From contig NZ_UNRE01000005.1 in NCBI RefSeq assembly GCF_900537085.1, positions 401,583 to 465,582 on the forward strand: DNA of 64,000 nt. The letters run 5' to 3'. This DNA comes from Agarivorans sp. Alg241-V36. GTDB lineage: Bacteria; Pseudomonadota; Gammaproteobacteria; Enterobacterales; Celerinatantimonadaceae. Of this stretch, positions 53,377 to 63,719 are shown piece after piece; positions within the stretch are counted from its first letter, which is position 1; each line of letters begins with the position of its first letter. A program made the translations under genes and the position numbers. The notes beneath the pieces are model-generated. The model saw nothing but the letters and a program-made list of their open reading frames with translations. It had not been told where the DNA came from and made no database searches.

Positions 53377-54095
53377 TTCGCTTAGCTTGTGCTCTTGCCG
53401 TGTTCTTTAACTCTTTAGCTTTTGCTAAGCCTGTTACCATCGCGGTTGCCGCTAATTTTAAGCACACATTGGAACTATTAGCAGCAGACTTTCAACGCCA
53501 GACACCGCAATTTAATTACCGTATTTCCAGCGCTTCTACCGGGATCTTATATAACCAGATAACCCATGGAGCGCCATTTGATTTGTTTTTCTCCGCAGAT
53601 GATGTGAGACCGAAGCAGTTGTTGGCAGCAGAATTTGCTAAACAAGAAATGGCCTATGCTGTAGGGCAGTTGGTATTTTGGGCGCCGAGTTATGTTGACG
53701 CGAATGGCCAAAAAGTTACACATCGTGCGCTATGGGACAATTGGCAACAAATGTATGCCTATGCTAACCCAAAACTTGCTCCCTATGGTTTCGCAGCTCA
53801 GCAGCTGGCTGAACATAAAGATAGTGATGCTAAAGTAGTGGTGGCAAACAATGTATCGCAAGTCTTTCAGTTTGTAAGTACCGGCAATATAGCTGCTGGT
53901 TTTGTGGCTCGCTCCATTCAAACTGATTTTGAGGGCTCTTATTGGTTGGTGCCGCAAGGTCTGCACGATGGTGTAGTGCAACACGTTGCCTTGTTGAGTG
54001 ACCAAGCCCAAGCTATTGAATTCTATAAGTACTTGTTAAGTATTAATGCGCAAACTATTATCACTGAAAATGGATATTTGTTACCTAAAACATGA
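53370..54095 (+). CDS. modA: Molybdate ABC transporter substrate-binding protein ModA
   Basis: A 241-residue periplasmic protein with a signal peptide ending SLAFA and the ModA signature VTIAVAANFKHTLELLAADFQ; the ASTGILYNQITHGAPFDLFFSAD segment forms the oxyanion site. It captures molybdate for ModBC. It starts inside the end of moaE and ends overlapping modB as ATGA. Confidence 0.94.
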   Translation: MVVRLACALAVFFNSLAFAKPVTIAVAANFKHTLELLAADFQRQTPQFNYRISSASTGILYNQITHGAPFDLFFSADDVRPKQLLAAEFAKQEMAYAVGQLVFWAPSYVDANGQKVTHRALWDNWQQMYAYANPKLAPYGFAAQQLAEHKDSDAKVVVANNVSQVFQFVSTGNIAAGFVARSIQTDFEGSYWLVPQGLHDGVVQHVALLSDQAQAIEFYKYLLSINAQTIITENGYLLPKT

Positions 54096-54784
54096 CTGAT
54101 GCTGAATACCAAGCAATATTACTTTCTATAAAATTGGCAACGTTGAGTTGCCTAATTTTATTGGTGCTAGGTACGCCATTAGCGTGGTGGTTAGCTCGTA
54201 GCCAATCAAAACTCAAACATATTGTAGAAGCTGTTGTCGCATTACCTATTGTGCTTCCTCCCACTGTTTTAGGCTTTTATCTACTGATTGGTTTTGCTCC
54301 TAATAGCTTTTTAGGCAAGTGGTGGCTAGCCATTACTGGCAGCCAACTGGCGTTTAGCTTTTCGGGCTTGGTATTTGCCTCTTGTTTGTATTCCTTGCCG
54401 TTTGTCGTTCAGCCTATACAAAGTGCTTTTAAACAAATTGAGCCAGGCATTTTGGATGCTGCAAAAGTGCTAAGAATGCCTAGATGGAAACAACTACTCT
54501 CAGTTGAACTGCCTTTAGCGAAAAGTGGTTTTATAGTGGCAATGGTGCTTGGTTTTGCACACACCTTAGGAGAGTTTGGTGTAGTGTTAATGATCGGCGG
54601 TAATATTCCTGGTGAAACCCAAGTGATCGCAATAGCGCTGTTCGACCATGTTGAAAGCCTAAACTTTGCCGCAGCACACCGTTTAGCGTTGGTGTTGTTG
54701 GGTTTCTCTTTTGTAGCTTTATTGCTTACTTATGGTTTTTCAGGCGCTAAAAGGCGAGTAGGGAGTGTGGGTGTTAAGTTTTAA
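54092..54784 (+). CDS. modB: Molybdate ABC transporter permease ModB
   Basis: A 230-residue inner-membrane permease with about five membrane segments. The EAA-loop region (DAAKVLRMPRWKQLLSVELPLAKSG) contacts ModC; AHTLGEFGVVLMIGGNIPGET is the ModB hallmark. Overlaps modA by 4 and modC by 20 bases. Confidence 0.94.
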   Translation: MTDAEYQAILLSIKLATLSCLILLVLGTPLAWWLARSQSKLKHIVEAVVALPIVLPPTVLGFYLLIGFAPNSFLGKWWLAITGSQLAFSFSGLVFASCLYSLPFVVQPIQSAFKQIEPGILDAAKVLRMPRWKQLLSVELPLAKSGFIVAMVLGFAHTLGEFGVVLMIGGNIPGETQVIAIALFDHVESLNFAAAHRLALVLLGFSFVALLLTYGFSGAKRRVGSVGVKF

Positions 54785-55808
54785 TCTACATTACCAAAGA
54801 GATGATTTTACATTAGATGTAAGGCCGCTCACCTTACCTTTGTTAACTGGTGTATTCGGGCCTTCTGGGATAGGTAAATCCAGCTTGCTTCGACTACTAG
54901 CCGGACTAGAAACGCCCTTATCCGGAAATATTCAATACCAACAGCAAGTTTGGTTTGATGATAAAAAGCACTTAGCTTCTTTTAACCGGCCTTTAGCCTT
55001 TGTTACCCAAGGCAGCCATCTTTTTCCCCACCTAAGCGTGGCGCAAAACATTAAATTATCTCAACGTTTAGATGATCAAGCTTTAGCCGAGCTAATAGAA
55101 AGCTTCGGTATTAAAGCACTGCTTACTAAAAACGCTCAACAGCTTTCGGGAGGGCAAGCTCAAAGAGTCGCTTTAGTCAGAGCTTTGGCCACTCAGCCAA
55201 AAGTACTTTTACTTGATGAGGCTTTTTCAGCATTAGATAGACAAACGGCTATTCACTTATTAAAAGTGCTAAAAAAGTGGTTGAATGAGCATGCGATTTG
55301 TACTTTGATGATTTCGCATAACCCAGAAGACTTAGTATTTTTTAGCGACAAAGTACTACTGATAGAAGACAGCCAACAGCTTGAATTAGGTAACAGCTTA
55401 GAGCTAATCAATCAATATAATGGTAAATCGAAACAAGCAATGGTGCTGAATGTTGAGCGAAGTGACCGTAAGGCCGATAAGGGTTGGCGCTGGTTTAAAT
55501 TTGGTGAGCAGTATTTGTTGGCAGAAAGCCCAGAATCCCTAGATGAGGGCGTACATCTAGTGAGTATTTCACCTAGTAACATAGTTTTGTCTAAACACTT
55601 TGTAGAGCACTGTAGTGCACAAAATCAGTGGCAAGCTGAAGTATTATTGATAAATGCTGTTGCAGGAACATGTTATGTTGATGTGCGTTTAGAAGGAGTG
55701 GTTATAAAGGTGCCTATCTCTCCGCAAGCACAACAAGCTTTGGCATTAAAATCCGGCGAAACCGTATTTTTAATGCACAAAGCTGTGAAACTACATAACC
55801 AATTCTAA
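54765..55808 (+). CDS. modC: Molybdate ABC transporter ATPase ModC
   Basis: A 347-residue ATPase: Walker A GPSGIGKSS, signature LSGGQAQRVALVRAL, Walker B VLLLDEAFSALD and a C-terminal TOBE/Mop molybdate-binding domain (residues ~285-345). GTG start at 54765; a second GTG at 54771 is possible. It ends one base before the convergent moeA stop. Confidence 0.93.
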   Translation: MWVLSFNLHYQRDDFTLDVRPLTLPLLTGVFGPSGIGKSSLLRLLAGLETPLSGNIQYQQQVWFDDKKHLASFNRPLAFVTQGSHLFPHLSVAQNIKLSQRLDDQALAELIESFGIKALLTKNAQQLSGGQAQRVALVRALATQPKVLLLDEAFSALDRQTAIHLLKVLKKWLNEHAICTLMISHNPEDLVFFSDKVLLIEDSQQLELGNSLELINQYNGKSKQAMVLNVERSDRKADKGWRWFKFGEQYLLAESPESLDEGVHLVSISPSNIVLSKHFVEHCSAQNQWQAEVLLINAVAGTCYVDVRLEGVVIKVPISPQAQQALALKSGETVFLMHKAVKLHNQF

Positions 55809-57050
55809 CTATAGAATGGGTTCTGCAAACATTTCAATGGTGACCATTTCACCTGCGCTTACCCGACCTCTGTCTTGTTCAAGCACTACAAAGCAGTTTG
55901 CCTGAGTTAGGCTCGTAAATATCGCACTACCTTGCGCGCCCGTTGAGCTTACTTGAAGTTGACCACTTTGGTTTATGCTAGCCAGGCCGCGTTGGTAATC
56001 TGTTCTACCTGGCGATTTCTTGAAGTCTTGTAGAGATATGGCTTGCACCTGTAATGGCTCGTCATAAGCCCATCCACAGGCTTTGCTAATAACCAGCATT
56101 GCCAGTTTATAGAATGTGACATAAGCAGAAACGGGGTTGCCGGGCAAACCAATAAAGTAGGAGCTAGGTAGCTGACCAAACGCAAAAGGCTTTCCTGGCT
56201 TAATGGCTAACTTCCAAAAGTTGATATCGCCAATTTCGTCTAAGACAAGTTTAGTGTAATCCGCTTCACCCACCGATACTCCGCCACTGCATATCACTAT
56301 GTCGGCCATTTTATCTGCCTTAACGAAAGCGTCGCTAACCAGTTGCTTGTCGTCTGCTATAACGCCTAAGTCAATAATCTCTACCGGTAACTTAGCTAGA
56401 AGGGCACGTATTGCAAAACGGTTGCTGTCGTAGATTTGCCCATGCTTTAAAGGTTTGCCTGGTTGAATTAATTCATCGCCGCTGGAAAATAGCGCCACCT
56501 TCAATAAACTTTGCACTGCTATTGTGTTAATACCAAGTGTGGCAAGTAAACCAATGTGGCTAGAGTTAAGTCGGGTATTGGCAGGGATGACAACTTGACC
56601 TTGTTTAACATCTTCACCTTTTAATCGAACGTTCTTGCCTTTATTAATTGGCTGCTTAAAAGTAATCTCTTGTTCTTCGCCTTCGCTTGCCTCAGTATTT
56701 TCCTGCATTTCTACTGCATCACAACCTGGAGGTAAGGGAGCGCCAGTCATAATTCTCACGCAGTGACCAGGTTCTAAAGCTATTTGCTGGGTATCACCAG
56801 CGAATACTTTATGGCTTAGCGGAAGGGTGTTGTTGTTTGGCATTTGCTCTGCACAAATGGCATAGCCGTCCATCGCGCTGTTATCAAAAGGAGGGATATT
56901 AATAGGTGATACAATATCTTCGGCCAATACTCTATTAAGAGCATCTTCTAAACTCACTGTCTGTATTTGGGTTTTAAGCTCGGTGCTATCGCGTAATATA
57001 GATTTAGCCTGTTCGATAGGCATTAAGCCAGGTTGGCTACAGCAGTCCAT
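55809..57050 (-). CDS. moeA: Molybdopterin molybdenumtransferase MoeA
   Basis: A 413-residue enzyme inserting molybdenum into adenylated molybdopterin; E. coli MoeA is 411. Signatures: INIPPFDNSAMDGYA, GHCVRIMTGAPLPPGCDAVE, LFSSGDELIQPGKPLKHGQIYDSN, VICSGGVSVGEADY and KPFAFGQL...GLPGNPVSAYVTF. Start ATG 57050 with AGGAAG 4-5 bases upstream; the upstream 27 residues are unlikely. It is convergent with modC rather than in the main operon. Confidence 0.95.
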   Translation of the reverse strand: MDCCSQPGLMPIEQAKSILRDSTELKTQIQTVSLEDALNRVLAEDIVSPINIPPFDNSAMDGYAICAEQMPNNNTLPLSHKVFAGDTQQIALEPGHCVRIMTGAPLPPGCDAVEMQENTEASEGEEQEITFKQPINKGKNVRLKGEDVKQGQVVIPANTRLNSSHIGLLATLGINTIAVQSLLKVALFSSGDELIQPGKPLKHGQIYDSNRFAIRALLAKLPVEIIDLGVIADDKQLVSDAFVKADKMADIVICSGGVSVGEADYTKLVLDEIGDINFWKLAIKPGKPFAFGQLPSSYFIGLPGNPVSAYVTFYKLAMLVISKACGWAYDEPLQVQAISLQDFKKSPGRTDYQRGLASINQSGQLQVSSTGAQGSAIFTSLTQANCFVVLEQDRGRVSAGEMVTIEMFAEPIL

Positions 57051-57317
57051 GGTTCTTCCTATAGTGTACGGAATTTTATATTGCCTCAGATTATCGCATT
57101 TATGGGTTTGTTTATCAGTGATTACCTGCAATTTGTCGGCTAGCGATAATTCCTTAATAAAGACTGAGTTTTGTATGGTTTTGTCAGCAAGGAGAGGTCA
57201 ATCTAGTGAATAACTTCGTTTGTTTGGTGCGTTAGTATTTTTTATGCTGTAAGCAATACCTTGCGCGGTGAAAGTAAGGCGCTTGTTTCTGTGAACAATG
57301 CTTTTAACTTAAAGTTA

Positions 57318-57341
57318 TTGTGTGTAACATGTTATTCACAA
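57318..57341. promoter_or_regulatory. 24-bp operator-like dyad upstream of the GNAT gene
   Basis: TTGTG-N2-TAACATGTTA-N2-CACAA, symmetric at 20 of 24 positions, 43 bases before the GNAT start and within the 334-base gap to moeA. I cannot name the regulator. The rest of the gap shows no gene. Confidence 0.55.
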
Positions 57342-57384
57342 CTGGTTATCGGTCACAGTTTTAGTACTTATCAAGGGAGTTGAT

Positions 57385-57984
57385 ATGTCAAGCGAAGCGA
57401 CACCTAATTTGGTGGTTCGTTCTATATCTAGTATTGAGCTTTATCAGTTCTGTGAATTACTAATGGAAGCGGCAAGTTGGTTCGAATCAAGAGGCGAACC
57501 GCTTTGGAAATTTCATCAAATTACCCCACATTCCTTACTTGCAAATCATCGCTTAGATGAAATGTATATGGGATACATTGCGGGTAAACCCGTGGCAGCT
57601 ATGATTCTAAATAATCGCAGTGGAGCCATAGAAGTAGAACCTGAAGTAAAACGCGAAAGTTTGTTCATGCATAAACTTACAGTTAACAGAGATTTTGCTG
57701 GCAAAGGTTTAGCCAAGTTAATGGTAGATTGGGCAAGGTGTTACGCCCTTAATCAAGGCTTTACTTTGCTTAGCCTAATTTGTAACTGTAGAGATGAGCG
57801 TTTACGTTGGACACTTAGCCAGTTTGGCTTCAACGAAGTTGAGCAGCTTAATGCCCAGTATCAATTACAACGTTATTTCTGTTTAGATCTTGATCGTTGC
57901 AGCGTGCCCTTAGAAAACGTGCCCGTAGAGAATATTGGTTTCGAATTTACCGGTCTTAATGAAGTTAAACCCTTGATGGGATGA
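57385..57984 (+). CDS. GNAT-family acetyltransferase
   Basis: A 199-residue protein with a central GNAT fold: LFMHKLTVNRDFAGKGLAKLMVDWARCYAL carries the acetyl-CoA binding motif A (RDFAGKGLAK). The flanks are not recognised. The target is unknown. GGGAG precedes the ATG; acylphosphatase follows 6 bases later, so the two are an operon. Confidence 0.82.
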   Translation: MSSEATPNLVVRSISSIELYQFCELLMEAASWFESRGEPLWKFHQITPHSLLANHRLDEMYMGYIAGKPVAAMILNNRSGAIEVEPEVKRESLFMHKLTVNRDFAGKGLAKLMVDWARCYALNQGFTLLSLICNCRDERLRWTLSQFGFNEVEQLNAQYQLQRYFCLDLDRCSVPLENVPVENIGFEFTGLNEVKPLMG

Positions 57985-57990
57985 ACCATC

Positions 57991-58266
57991 ATGTTTCGTT
58001 TAAAAGCTTTAGCAAAAGGTAAGGTGCAGGGTGTCGGTTATCGATACCATACTCAAGTTAAAGCGCTAAGTTTAGATCTTGTAGGTTATGCGAAGAACTT
58101 GAGTTCCGGTGATGTAGAAGTTGTTGCAGAAGGTGAAGAAGCACAACTACTTGAACTGCTGTCGTTTCTTCATCATTCATCACCCTATGCAGTAGTGAAG
58201 AATGTTGAAACGCTCGAATTGTTAGCCATAGAGCAACACAGTTTCTCAGGTTTTAACGCTTACTAA
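57991..58266 (+). CDS. Acylphosphatase
   Basis: A 91-residue enzyme hydrolysing acyl phosphates. Active-site segment GKVQGVGYRYHTQVKA (catalytic Arg in GVGYR) and YAKNLSSGDVEVVAEG (catalytic Asn) are intact. Length is standard. Cotranscribed with the GNAT gene; a terminator follows. Confidence 0.93.
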   Translation: MFRLKALAKGKVQGVGYRYHTQVKALSLDLVGYAKNLSSGDVEVVAEGEEAQLLELLSFLHHSSPYAVVKNVETLELLAIEQHSFSGFNAY

Positions 58267-58274
58267 CAATGAAA

Positions 58275-58296
58275 AAAGGCGCCTATTGGCGCCTTT
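58275..58296. terminator. Bidirectional terminator between acylphosphatase and metG
   Basis: AAAGGCGCC/GGCGCCTTT, 9-bp stem, 4-base loop. The minus-strand side has six T in a row after the stem, the plus-strand side CTGTTTT, so it can serve both convergent genes. Confidence 0.85.
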
Positions 58297-58301
58297 CTGT
58301 T

Positions 58302-60353
58302 TTACATTACTCGCATTCCTGGCTGTGCCCCATCTCCTGGGCTCAAAATCCAAAGATCTTTTCCACCGGGTCCGGCGGCAAGCACCATACCTTGAGATTC
58401 ACCGAAGCGCATCTTACGTGGCGCTAGGTTTGCCACCATAACGGTAAGTTTGCCTTCTAAGTCTTCAGGCGCATAAGCTGACTTAATACCCGCAAATACT
58501 TGGCGAGTTTCAGTACCAATATCTAACTCGAGTCGAAGTAGCTTTTCAGCTTTTTCAACATGTTCTGCTTTTACAATCTTAGCAATACGTAAGTCGATTT
58601 TAGCGAACTCATCAAAACTGATAGTGTCGGCAATCGGCTCTATGTCACTTTGTGTTTTTTCTGCTGATTTTTTATCTTCTTTTTTAGCGGCTGGAGCGGC
58701 CACTAAGTTGTCTTTTGATGCATCTACCATTGCTTCAACATGCTTCATGTCAATGCGCTGCATTAGGGCTTTAAAGTTTTGGATTTCATGACTCACTAAG
58801 GTGTTACTAATATCAGTCCACTTAAGTTCAACATTTAAGAATTGTTCAACTTTTTCAGCGAGCTTTGGTAATACCGGCTTTAAGTAAGTAATCAATACGC
58901 GGAATAAATGAATACCCATTGAACACACTTGGTGAGCACGCTCTAAAGTATCTTCATTTTTAGCCAACTGCCAAGGCGCTTCTTCAGCAATGTATTGGTT
59001 AGCTTTGTCAGCTAAGGCCATAATCTCGCGCATGGCTTTGCCAAACTCACGACCTTCGTACAGAGCAGCAATGCTAGCTTCTGCAGCGACAAACTCGTCT
59101 AGCAAGACTTGGTTGCTTACTACAGGAGACAATGTTGCGTTAAAGCGTTTACTAATAAACCCAGCTGTACGGCTAGCAATGTTAATCACTTTACCAACTA
59201 GGTCTGAGTTAACCCGTTGTGTAAAATCTTCCAAGTTTAAATCTAGATCATCAATTCTGTTATTTAGCTTAGCAGCGTAATAGTAACGTAAGTACTCGGG
59301 GTCTAAGTGATCAAGATAAGTTCGGGCCTTAATAAATGTGCCGCGAGACTTAGACATTTTGGCGCCGTTTACCGTTACATAGCCGTGAGCATAAACGCTA
59401 GTAGGTTTGCGGAAACCCGCACCTTCTAACATAGCTGGCCAAAACAAACTGTGGAAGTAAATAATGTCTTTACCGATGAAGTGATAAACCTCAGCGTCTG
59501 AGTCCTTGTTCCAGTAGTCGTCAAAGTTTAAGTCGTCGCGTTTGTCACAAAGATTCTTAAAGCTGCCCATGTAACCAATTGGGGCATCCAGCCAAACATA
59601 AAAATATTTGTCTTCAGTACCAGGGATCTTAAATCCGAAGTAAGGGGCGTCACGGCTAATGTCCCACTGTTGTAAACCTTGTTCAAACCACTCATTTAGC
59701 TTGTTAGACATTTCTTCTTGCAGCGAGCCAGAAATCGTCCAGTCTTTCAGCATTTTTTGAAAGGCAGGTAAATCGAAGAAGTAGTGCTCTGAGTCTTTAA
59801 GTACTGGCTCGGCACCTGAGATAACCGATTTAGGCGATAGTAAATCTGTAGGGCTGTAAGTAGCGCCACAGTTGTCACAGTTATCACCGTTTTGATCTTC
59901 ACTATGACATTTAGGGCAAGTACCTTTTACAAACCGGTCTGGCAAAAACATGTTTTTCTCAGGGTCGAACAGCTGAGAGATGGTGCGTGTTTTTATGTGA
60001 CCAGCTTGATGAAGCTTATTGTATATCTCTTCAGATAAAGCTTGGTTTTCTGGGCTATGCGTTGAGTGGTAGTTATCAAACTCAATGTGGAATTCATTAA
60101 AGTCAGCACTGTGTTCAACGTGAACCTGGTTAATCATTTCTTCAGGTGTAATTCCCATTTGCTGAGCTTTTAGCATAATAGGTGTACCGTGCGCATCATC
60201 GGCACATACGTAAGTACAAGTATTGCCGCGTAGTTTTTGGAAACGAACCCAAATGTCTGTTTGTATGTATTCGAGTAAGTGGCCTAAGTGAATAGGGCCA
60301 TTGGCATAAGGTAAGGCGCTGGTAACCAGAATTTTACGTTGTTCGTTTGTCAT
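58302..60353 (-). CDS. metG: Methionyl-tRNA synthetase
   Basis: A 683-residue class I synthetase: HIGH-type motif in [14 protein letters not shown], zinc-knuckle [24 protein letters not shown], and a C-terminal EMAP/Trbp111-like tRNA-binding domain ([24 protein letters not shown]) that dimerises. ATG 60353 gives the usual N-terminus; the TTG at 60377 is less likely. A Lys-rich linker near residues 570-590 joins the tRNA-binding domain. Confidence 0.96.
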   Translation of the reverse strand: MTNEQRKILVTSALPYANGPIHLGHLLEYIQTDIWVRFQKLRGNTCTYVCADDAHGTPIMLKAQQMGITPEEMINQVHVEHSADFNEFHIEFDNYHSTHSPENQALSEEIYNKLHQAGHIKTRTISQLFDPEKNMFLPDRFVKGTCPKCHSEDQNGDNCDNCGATYSPTDLLSPKSVISGAEPVLKDSEHYFFDLPAFQKMLKDWTISGSLQEEMSNKLNEWFEQGLQQWDISRDAPYFGFKIPGTEDKYFYVWLDAPIGYMGSFKNLCDKRDDLNFDDYWNKDSDAEVYHFIGKDIIYFHSLFWPAMLEGAGFRKPTSVYAHGYVTVNGAKMSKSRGTFIKARTYLDHLDPEYLRYYYAAKLNNRIDDLDLNLEDFTQRVNSDLVGKVINIASRTAGFISKRFNATLSPVVSNQVLLDEFVAAEASIAALYEGREFGKAMREIMALADKANQYIAEEAPWQLAKNEDTLERAHQVCSMGIHLFRVLITYLKPVLPKLAEKVEQFLNVELKWTDISNTLVSHEIQNFKALMQRIDMKHVEAMVDASKDNLVAAPAAKKEDKKSAEKTQSDIEPIADTISFDEFAKIDLRIAKIVKAEHVEKAEKLLRLELDIGTETRQVFAGIKSAYAPEDLEGKLTVMVANLAPRKMRFGESQGMVLAAGPGGKDLWILSPGDGAQPGMRVM

Positions 60354-60556
60354 GTGATCTACTGTAAGCTCAGTCAATTAACGGGTAATTCAAGGTTGCC
60401 AATATTACCTTATGCAGCAGGTGATGCCTAGTATCCTAGTACCTACCGGGATAACTTATAGTTATTTAAGTTGAAATATTTATCTGCACACCATTCGCGT
60501 AATGACTAATAGTTATATTGCACCTATAATTGCGGCAAAAGAACTAGGTTATTTCT

Positions 60557-61204
60557 ATGCAAAATCAAGATCATAATATCGTAGTAATTGGGATCTCCGG
60601 AGCCTCTGCTTCAGGTAAAAGTTTATTCTCTCAAACCATCGTTAACGATATTCGCACCGAGCTGGGTGATAGCTGTATCGTAGTTATTAATGAAGATAGC
60701 TATTACAAAGACCAAAGCCACATTACCCCAGAGCAACGCAAACAAACTAACTATGACCATCCCAAGGCTATGGATCATGATTTGTTAGTTGAGCACCTAA
60801 AGCAGCTAAAGGGTGGAGAGCCCATCGAGCAGCCTCAATACAGTTACAAAGTAAATAACCGTATGGCTGAAACGAGGACAGTAAAACCAACTAAGATTAT
60901 TGTACTAGAAGGTATTTTGCTGTTTACCGACCCCGCTATTCGCGAGCAGTTAGACATCAGTATTTTTGTGGATACCCCCTTAGACATTTGTTTAGCGCGA
61001 CGAATTCAGCGAGATGTAAAAGAGCGTGGCAGAACTTTAGATTCGGTATTGTCTCAATATCACAATACGGTTCGCCCTATGTTCCTTCAGTTTGTTGAGC
61101 CTTCTAAGCAATATGCCGATGTGATTATTCCACGCGGTGGGAAAAACCGCATTGCTATCGATATCATTAACGCCAAAATCCGTGATTTATTGGCCTCAAA
61201 CTAA
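60557..61204 (+). CDS. udk: Uridine kinase
   Basis: A 215-residue kinase phosphorylating uridine and cytidine in pyrimidine salvage. P-loop [40 protein letters not shown] and [12 protein letters not shown] (the lid) are all present. Length equals E. coli Udk (213). Divergent from metG. Confidence 0.95.
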   Translation: MQNQDHNIVVIGISGASASGKSLFSQTIVNDIRTELGDSCIVVINEDSYYKDQSHITPEQRKQTNYDHPKAMDHDLLVEHLKQLKGGEPIEQPQYSYKVNNRMAETRTVKPTKIIVLEGILLFTDPAIREQLDISIFVDTPLDICLARRIQRDVKERGRTLDSVLSQYHNTVRPMFLQFVEPSKQYADVIIPRGGKNRIAIDIINAKIRDLLASN

Positions 61205-61315
61205 GTTTTTGATGAAAATCTAACGAACTAGATAAACAGATAATAAAATAAATACGAAATTACCTTTAAAGTTTAAGCACATACTTATTCAACAGCTTTG
61301 TAAATAGGGAAGATT

Positions 61316-63184
61316 ATGAAAAAGTTGCTCTATGTTGTAGCGGCCCTGGTTGTACTACTGGTTATTGGTGTTGTTGTCGCAGTATCAATGGTAAACACTG
61401 ATGATATTAAAAAGCTTCTGGTTGATAAAACCAAAGAAACAACCGGTAGAGAATTAATTATTGAAGGGGATTTGGGCTGGCGCTTTTTTCCTAGTATTGG
61501 TTTTGAGTTAGGTAGCTTAAGGTTGCGCGATAACCCTGAGTTTGGTGATGGCGATACTATTAGCATTAGTGGCGCGGAAATGTCAGTGGCCTTAATGCCT
61601 CTGTTTAGCAAAAGTATCGAAGTAGGGGATATCTCTGTTCGGGGTTTAACCTTACGCCATCAAACCAAAGCTGATGGAAGTACTAGCCTTGATGATTTAA
61701 CTCAAACTAATGAAGACCAATCTGCGCCAAGTGAGCCAGCAAGTACCGAAGAGTCTTCTGGTTCTTCACCCGCTGGATGGAGTGTTAGTTTGGCTGGCAT
61801 AGAAATCGTAGATGCCAATGTTGAACTGATTGATTTAGCCTTAAACAAAACCCAAAAATTAGGCCCAGTTAACTTTAGCTTAGATGGACTAGAGCTTGGT
61901 AAAGATAACGGTTTTAGTCTCTCGCTAAAGTTTGATGATGGCGAAATCTTAGTTGAACAACAAGCTACTGGTTTGATATTTATTGCTGAAGACTTTAGCA
62001 AGATTGCCTTAACCGATGTTAGCAATGGCTTGAACTTGCAAGGCAGCGCAATACCTAATGGCGCAATGAATGTTCAAGCTGAGCTAGCTTTGTCTTACAC
62101 AATGCAAAGTAAAACCGCTGAGCTTTCTAAACTAGCGATAGACATTGATGGTAAAACGCAAATCGTAGGTAGTAGTAGCGTTATTCTTAGCGACATCCCA
62201 AGCATTAAATTTGACTTTAATATTCCGTTACTAGACACAGCTAACTTCATTGGTGAATCAACCGCAAGCGCTGGGTCTAATGATGAGGGTAATACATCAA
62301 CAGCTCCATCTGGCGAAGAACAAGAGCCTGATTTAACGGTATTAAAAACCTTAAACCTAGATGGCATGCTAAGCATCGACAAGCTACAGCACCAAAAACT
62401 TCACATCGAAGATATTAAGCAACAAGTTCAAATTAAAGATGGCATTTTGCGCTTAAAAGAACTTAGTGCAAATCTTTATGGTGGACGTCTAGAAAGCAAT
62501 GCCGTGATTAATGGGCAGAAGCAGGTAGCTAGTTATTCTGCCAGCGCTAAGCTGGTTGGTGTTCAAGCTAGGCCACTGTTAAGTGATGCTGCAGATTTCG
62601 ATTTTGTTGCTGGAGGCTTGAACGTAGATCTCAAGCTAAAAGGCAATGGATTAACACCCACCGCTATTAAGAAGAAAATATCAGGCCCTATAAATGCCAC
62701 ATTTACTGATGGAGCTATCTACGGTGTTAATATTCCGCAAATGATTCGCTCAGCCAAAGCCACCATTAAAGGTGGTGACAAGTCTCAAGCGCAGCAGGAA
62801 CAAAAAACTGACTTCAGTGAATTGGTGATTAATTCAAGCTTGGGTAACTCTTTAGCTAAGGTGAATAAAATGCAAATGTCTTCACCATTGCTGCGCATTG
62901 ATGGTAAAGGGCAAACCCATTTAATAAAAGAAAGCTTAGATTTTGAGTTCATCACAAAAGTGGTAGCTAGTTTAGAGGGGCAAGGCTCTAAAAACGATTT
63001 GGCTGGCTTAGATATCCCAATTAGCGTGAAGGGCAGTTGGACTGAACCTAAAGTTAATTTAGATATGAAAAAACTGTTTGAAGGCCAAGCTAAAGAAGCG
63101 GTTAACAAAGAGCTTAACAAAGTCTTAGGTGATAACGAAGACAGCAAAAAGCTACTCGATAGCCTAGGCGGCTTTTTTAACTAG
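61316..63184 (+). CDS. AsmA-family protein
   Basis: A 622-residue protein with an N-terminal membrane anchor (LLYVVAALVVLLVIGVVVAVSM) and the AsmA start KLLVDKTKETTGRELIIEGDLGWRFFPSIGFELG. The C-terminus (LNVDLKLKGNGLTPTAIKKKISGPINATFTDGAIYGVNI) is the AsmA_2 segment. Such proteins bridge inner and outer membrane and are linked to phospholipid transport. A Ser/Glu-rich linker lies near residues 130-150. Confidence 0.9.
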   Translation: MKKLLYVVAALVVLLVIGVVVAVSMVNTDDIKKLLVDKTKETTGRELIIEGDLGWRFFPSIGFELGSLRLRDNPEFGDGDTISISGAEMSVALMPLFSKSIEVGDISVRGLTLRHQTKADGSTSLDDLTQTNEDQSAPSEPASTEESSGSSPAGWSVSLAGIEIVDANVELIDLALNKTQKLGPVNFSLDGLELGKDNGFSLSLKFDDGEILVEQQATGLIFIAEDFSKIALTDVSNGLNLQGSAIPNGAMNVQAELALSYTMQSKTAELSKLAIDIDGKTQIVGSSSVILSDIPSIKFDFNIPLLDTANFIGESTASAGSNDEGNTSTAPSGEEQEPDLTVLKTLNLDGMLSIDKLQHQKLHIEDIKQQVQIKDGILRLKELSANLYGGRLESNAVINGQKQVASYSASAKLVGVQARPLLSDAADFDFVAGGLNVDLKLKGNGLTPTAIKKKISGPINATFTDGAIYGVNIPQMIRSAKATIKGGDKSQAQQEQKTDFSELVINSSLGNSLAKVNKMQMSSPLLRIDGKGQTHLIKESLDFEFITKVVASLEGQGSKNDLAGLDIPISVKGSWTEPKVNLDMKKLFEGQAKEAVNKELNKVLGDNEDSKKLLDSLGGFFN

Positions 63185-63188
63185 TTGG

Positions 63189-63214
63189 TAAAAGGCACTT
63201 TAAGTGCCTTTTTT
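63189..63214 (+). terminator. Intrinsic terminator after the AsmA gene
   Basis: AAAGGCACTT/AAGTGCCTTT with a T-run, just after the stop. Confidence 0.9.
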
Positions 63215-63227
63215 ATAAGGGATATAT

Positions 63228-63701
63228 GTGAAAAAACTTATCGGTGTTAAATCGGTGTTGGTGATATGCATGGGGAATATCTGTCGCTCCACCACAGCAG
63301 AAGCCGTGCTACGAACCAAGCTAAAACAACATAAGCTTAAAGTGAAAGTCGACTCGGCAGGAACTACGGATTATCACAAGGGTGACAAGCCAGATCCCCG
63401 TGCAATTAGAATTGCTGAAGAGAAAGGCTATAGCTTTAAGGGCATTCGCTCACGAAAAGTGGTGGAAAAAGACTTTGCAAAGTTCGACTTAATCTTAGCT
63501 TCCGATAAGAAAAACTTAAGTTACTTACAAAAACACTGTCCTGAGCAACATCTTCACAAGTTGGCGCTAATTCTGCCATTTGGTGGACTAGAGTTAGAGG
63601 AAGTGCCAGATCCTTATTACGGCAGCGTGCAAGGTTTTAAACAGGTATTAGCAATGATAGAACAAGCCAGTGATGGCATTGTTGAGCGAATAAAGACCTA
63701 A
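63228..63701 (+). CDS. Low-molecular-weight protein-tyrosine-phosphatase-like protein
   Basis: A 157-residue phosphatase: P-loop VLVICMGNICRSTTAEAVLR (CX5R with the catalytic Cys) and the general-acid loop VPDPYYG with Asp. Length is typical. GTG start at 63228 with AAGGG upstream. Its target is unknown; no exopolysaccharide tyrosine-kinase gene is nearby in the window. Confidence 0.9.
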   Translation: MKKLIGVKSVLVICMGNICRSTTAEAVLRTKLKQHKLKVKVDSAGTTDYHKGDKPDPRAIRIAEEKGYSFKGIRSRKVVEKDFAKFDLILASDKKNLSYLQKHCPEQHLHKLALILPFGGLELEEVPDPYYGSVQGFKQVLAMIEQASDGIVERIKT

Positions 63702-63719
63702 TTAAGTTAGATAAAAAAG

